A stretch of DNA of 9,338 nt, taken from positions 1-9,338 of the forward strand of contig CATPCK010000271.1 in NCBI GenBank assembly GCA_955652655.1, written 5' to 3'. Shown here in pieces: positions 6,702-9,338 of this stretch (within the stretch, counting starts at the first letter, position 1; every line of letters starts with the position of its first letter). Origin of the DNA: an uncultured Ktedonobacteraceae bacterium (GTDB taxonomy: Bacteria; Chloroflexota; Ktedonobacteria; Ktedonobacterales; Ktedonobacteraceae). A model generated the notes under the pieces. The model did no database searches and was not told the DNA's origin. It saw only the letters and a list, made by a program, of their open reading frames with translations. The position numbers and the translations under genes are program-made.

Positions 6702-7014
6702 GAAGGGATCGGTGAGTAAGAGCACGCAGGGTGCTCCTAGGGCGACTAATAGTAATAGCAATGCAGGATTGGCGACCAGGAGAACGAGCTCTCCCAATCG
6801 TCCGTTGCCGTCACCGAAGGCACGAGGGCCGCAGAGCTTGATCTGGCCGGTGATGGTGACGCTGGGTTGCTGGGGTATGGCCTTCTCCTTTTTCGTTTTT
6901 TCAAGTGATGCCAATCACGTTTTGTTTGCCGGAATGGCGGCTTTGATGGCGTTGCTCTGGACGTTTAGCGTGGGAGTACGCATCCGCAAGCTATTGATAC
7001 TGAGACAAAGGTGA
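6679..7014 (+). CDS. Unrecognised small two-helix membrane protein in the nuo operon
   Basis: I do not recognise this protein of 111 residues. ATG 6679 has GGTGAG (6665-6670) 8 bases ahead and overlaps nuoC by 23 bases in another frame, so translation is probably coupled. Residues 1-50 are strongly basic and rich in Ser, Asn and Pro, probably disordered. Two membrane helices follow (about 53-75 and 80-100), joined by a very short turn with Asp77, and the protein ends in a basic tail (RIRKLLILRQR). By the positive-inside rule both ends should be cytoplasmic. It is not NuoB (no CxxE or iron-sulfur cysteines), NuoK or NuoJ (too few helices, no conserved acidic residues in helices). The location between nuoC and nuoD suggests an accessory or assembly factor of complex I, which is inference only. 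The gene being real is supported by its ribosome site, overlap and coherent membrane topology. Confidence 0.75.
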   Translation: MPKTRKSKKGSVSKSTQGAPRATNSNSNAGLATRRTSSPNRPLPSPKARGPQSLIWPVMVTLGCWGMAFSFFVFSSDANHVLFAGMAALMALLWTFSVGVRIRKLLILRQR

Positions 7015-7040
7015 TTTTATACTTTATGAAGAGGTAGCCC

Positions 7041-8192
7041 ATGGCAATAAATCAAAATCAAGATGCCAATCTGATGCAGGGAGAAGGGTCTGAGGGTATC
7101 CAATCGCAGGAAATGCTGCTGAATATGGGGCCACAACACCCCAGTACGCACGGCGTTTTGCGGTTGGTGCTCAAGCTCGAAGGTGAGACCGTGGTTGATT
7201 GCACCCCGGTCATCGGGTACCTGCACCGGGGAATAGAGAAAATTCTGGAGAATCGTCCGGTCATGGGGGGTATCCGCTACATGGATAACGCGGATTACCT
7301 GTCTCCTTTGCTCAACGAGATTGCCTACGCCGGTGCTGTGGAACAGTTGATGGGCATCGAGGCGCCAAGGCGGGCACAGTATATTCGCCTGTTGACGGGG
7401 GAGATGCAGCGTATCGCGAGTCACCTGGTGGCGGTCGGCACTTACCTGGTAGACCTGGGAGCGTTTACCCCTATTCTGTGGACGTTCCGTGATCGCGAGG
7501 GTATCATGGCGCTTTTTGAGGCCCTGACCGGGAGCCGCTTCAATGTGAATTACTTGCGTGTCGGCGGTGTCCTGCACGATTTTCCCAAAGACTGGCTTAA
7601 AGAGTGTGAAGCGTATCTTGATCAGCTCGATAAGAACATGGTTGAACTGGAAGAGTTGATTACGGGTAATGAGATTTTTGAGGCGCGAACACAGGGTGTC
7701 GGCTATGTAGACCCGCAACAGGCGATTGCCTATGGATTGACGGGACCGATGCTGCGTGCCAGTGGCGTCAACCTGGATCTGCGTGTTCACCGTCCCTACA
7801 TGGCCTACCGCGAGGTACCGGTGAAGGTACAGGTGCGCCAGGAAGGTGACTGTTACGCGCGTTACAAAGTACGTATCCAGGAGATCTACGAGAGTATTCG
7901 CCTCTGCCGGGTAGCGATCGACAAAATGCCAGGCGGACCAATCGGCACGCGTACACCGATTGCCCTACGCCCTCCGCGCGGCGAGACTTATTTCGCCATC
8001 GAGGGTAGCAAGGGCGAACTGGGAGTCTACTTTATTAGCGACGGCAGCGAATATCCCTGGCGTGCCAAGTTGCGTGGCCCGTCCTTTGTCAACTTGCAGA
8101 TACTGCCCGAGTTGTTGCGCGGCCATAAAATGAGCGATGTGGTGGCCATTATAGGCAGCCTGGATATTGTGCTGGGAGAAGTGGACCGTTAA
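7041..8192 (+). CDS. nuoD: Complex I subunit D (49 kDa subunit family)
   Basis: NuoD forms most of the quinone-binding cavity in the peripheral arm of complex I and is related to the large subunit of NiFe hydrogenases. ATG 7041 has AGAGG (7030-7034) 6 bases ahead, and the 383-residue length is normal. Family signatures are complete: NMGPQHPSTHGVLRL near the N-terminus with the quinone-site His33 and His37; GYLHRGIEK (59-67); DYLSPL with the expected quinone-site Tyr86; RIASHL and LVDLGAF with Asp138; FRDREGIM; and the canonical C-terminal end GSLDIVLGEVDR. As expected for NuoD, the hydrogenase nickel-ligand cysteines are absent. It lies 26 bases after the small membrane protein gene. nuoE, nuoF and nuoG do not follow; nuoH comes next after 28 bases. 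A long antisense open frame across the first two-thirds of this gene looks like a codon-bias shadow. Confidence 0.97.
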   Translation: MAINQNQDANLMQGEGSEGIQSQEMLLNMGPQHPSTHGVLRLVLKLEGETVVDCTPVIGYLHRGIEKILENRPVMGGIRYMDNADYLSPLLNEIAYAGAVEQLMGIEAPRRAQYIRLLTGEMQRIASHLVAVGTYLVDLGAFTPILWTFRDREGIMALFEALTGSRFNVNYLRVGGVLHDFPKDWLKECEAYLDQLDKNMVELEELITGNEIFEARTQGVGYVDPQQAIAYGLTGPMLRASGVNLDLRVHRPYMAYREVPVKVQVRQEGDCYARYKVRIQEIYESIRLCRVAIDKMPGGPIGTRTPIALRPPRGETYFAIEGSKGELGVYFISDGSEYPWRAKLRGPSFVNLQILPELLRGHKMSDVVAIIGSLDIVLGEVDR

Positions 8193-8220
8193 CTGGTTGA
8201 TGATTGACTGGAGTTATCTT

Positions 8221-9338
8221 ATGCATTTCTCAGTAGTACTTGGTGACGATATCTGGAGCGAACTGGGAGGAATTATCTTCTCCTGGGGCTTCCTGCAATT
8301 CATTGTTGCATTTCTCTCCTTCTTTGGTTTTATCTTGACGACCGCAGTGATCCTGGTCCTGGCCGAGCGCAAGGTAATGGCCTGGATGCAGGATCGCCTT
8401 GGTCCGATACACACGGGCCCCTGGGGACTCTTACAGACGGTCGCTGATGTCGGCAAACTGCTCTTGAAGGAGGATATCCACGCATCGCTGACTGACAAGG
8501 CGCTGTTTATCTTTGCCCCGTCGGTCTTCCTGGCGCCGATCATCGCGGCCTTCGCGGTAATTCCTTTCTCACCCTATATTGGTCTACCGGGCGTCGTGAT
8601 TGCCACTGGTATTGTGTACTACGTCGCCATGAGTTCAATCGACGTGATCGGGGTCATTATGGCGGGTTGGGGTTCGAACAACAAGTACTCCCTGATGGGT
8701 GGGATGCGTTCGGCGGCGCAGATGATCTCCTATGAACTGCCGCTGGTGCTGGCTCTTGTCGGTGTAGTGATGTTGACAAGCGCGCTGGCCGGTACCCGAG
8801 GTTATCCTGGTAATGCGGGTATCGGGACGATCGCCATCAGAGAGATCCAGGACTTCCAGAATGTATGGCACCCGACAGGGATCGGAATCTTAGATTTTCT
8901 CTTCCAGGGTTTTACTCCATGGGCATGGTTCATCCTGATTCAACCGTTGATGCTTGTCATCTACTACGTTTGTGGACTGGCTGAGACGAACCGCGCGCCT
9001 TTTGATCTTCCTGAGGCGGAATCAGAGCTGGTGGCCGGTTATCTCACAGAGTACAGCGGTATGCGGTGGGGGCTCTTCTTCCTCGGTGAATATGGCAATA
9101 TGACGATTGTTTCAGCGATCTCGACGTACCTCTTCCTGGGCGGATGGAGCGGACCTGGCGTAGGATATCTACTTGGCCTGGGCGCTCCAGGGTGGGGATT
9201 GCTTGGTAACCTGTTGGCAGTCGCTTACTTTGTTATCAAGGTGTTCCTGCTCTGCTTTGTCTTCATCTGGGTGCGCAGTACACTGCCGCGCCTACGGGCT
9301 GATCAGTTGATGCAGTTCGCGTGGTTGATCCTTATCCC
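8221..9338 (+). CDS. nuoH: Complex I subunit H (ND1 family), 3'-truncated by the window edge
   Basis: NuoH is the membrane subunit that anchors the peripheral arm and forms the entrance to the quinone chamber. ATG 8221 has GGAG (8210-8213) 7 bases ahead. The frame stays open for 372 codons to the window end, so the stop lies outside. About eight or nine membrane helices are visible. Signatures include LAERKVMAWMQDRLGP (47-62); LLKEDIHAS; GWGSNNKYSLMGGMRSAAQ (149-167) followed by MISYELPL; and ETNRAPFDLPEAESELVAGY (255-274) followed by the EYSGMRW loop. The GPNRVGP motif of many NuoH proteins reads GPIHTGP here (61-67); cyanobacterial and chloroplast NdhA also depart from NRV at this place. 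The gene follows nuoD directly, as in complexes lacking the NADH-oxidising subunits E, F and G. Confidence 0.96.
   Translation, partial: MHFSVVLGDDIWSELGGIIFSWGFLQFIVAFLSFFGFILTTAVILVLAERKVMAWMQDRLGPIHTGPWGLLQTVADVGKLLLKEDIHASLTDKALFIFAPSVFLAPIIAAFAVIPFSPYIGLPGVVIATGIVYYVAMSSIDVIGVIMAGWGSNNKYSLMGGMRSAAQMISYELPLVLALVGVVMLTSALAGTRGYPGNAGIGTIAIREIQDFQNVWHPTGIGILDFLFQGFTPWAWFILIQPLMLVIYYVCGLAETNRAPFDLPEAESELVAGYLTEYSGMRWGLFFLGEYGNMTIVSAISTYLFLGGWSGPGVGYLLGLGAPGWGLLGNLLAVAYFVIKVFLLCFVFIWVRSTLPRLRADQLMQFAWLILI

Noticed and set aside
6679..7014. The small membrane protein as a divergent NuoB, NuoJ or NuoK
   Set aside because: It has a single cysteine, so no iron-sulfur site for NuoB, and only two helices without conserved acidic residues, which excludes NuoJ and NuoK.
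7017..7790. A 257-residue open frame on the minus strand opposite nuoD
   Set aside because: It lies fully antisense to a strongly conserved gene, has no recognisable domain, and is explained by the codon bias of nuoD.

Overview
The window reads as chromosomal DNA from a free-living bacterium, most likely a Chloroflexota of the Ktedonobacteria type. This assignment is an inference, not a database match. It rests on a soluble Ser/Thr kinase with a low-complexity N-terminus and C-terminal TPRs, a large two-pass membrane PP2C phosphatase beside it, and a reordered complex I operon. All genes are on the + strand. No tRNA, rRNA, CRISPR array, insertion sequence or phage gene was seen.

Layout. (1) Positions 1-630 hold the 3' part of a metallo-beta-lactamase-fold hydrolase cut by the window edge. 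(2) Positions 631-982 are non-coding, with a perfect 17-bp inverted repeat and an extended -10 promoter. (3) Positions 983-5370 form a two-gene signalling unit: a cytoplasmic Hanks-type kinase with TPRs, then a membrane protein with an extracytoplasmic domain, a transmembrane helix, a zinc ribbon and a PP2C phosphatase domain. A 22-bp perfect hairpin closes the unit. (4) From 5455 a second extended -10 promoter drives the start of a complex I (NADH:quinone oxidoreductase type) operon: nuoA, nuoC, an unrecognised two-helix membrane protein, nuoD and nuoH. The nuoH gene runs off the right edge.

How the genes work together. The kinase and phosphatase look like a writer/eraser pair for protein Ser/Thr phosphorylation, with the phosphatase able to sense something outside the membrane. 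Its ectodomain resembles an HtrA/trypsin-like protease that has lost its catalytic Ser and His, so it may be a binding or sensing domain. The nuo genes encode the quinone-module subunits C and D and membrane subunits A and H. nuoB is not between nuoA and nuoC, and nuoE, nuoF and nuoG are not between nuoD and nuoH. The operon therefore resembles the reduced complex I types that lack the NADH-oxidising module, with nuoB presumably elsewhere and an unknown small membrane protein in the cluster.

The points most worth a second look are the pseudo-protease receptor phosphatase, the displaced nuoB with the unknown protein between nuoC and nuoD, and the two long perfect hairpins without U-tracts that follow genes.
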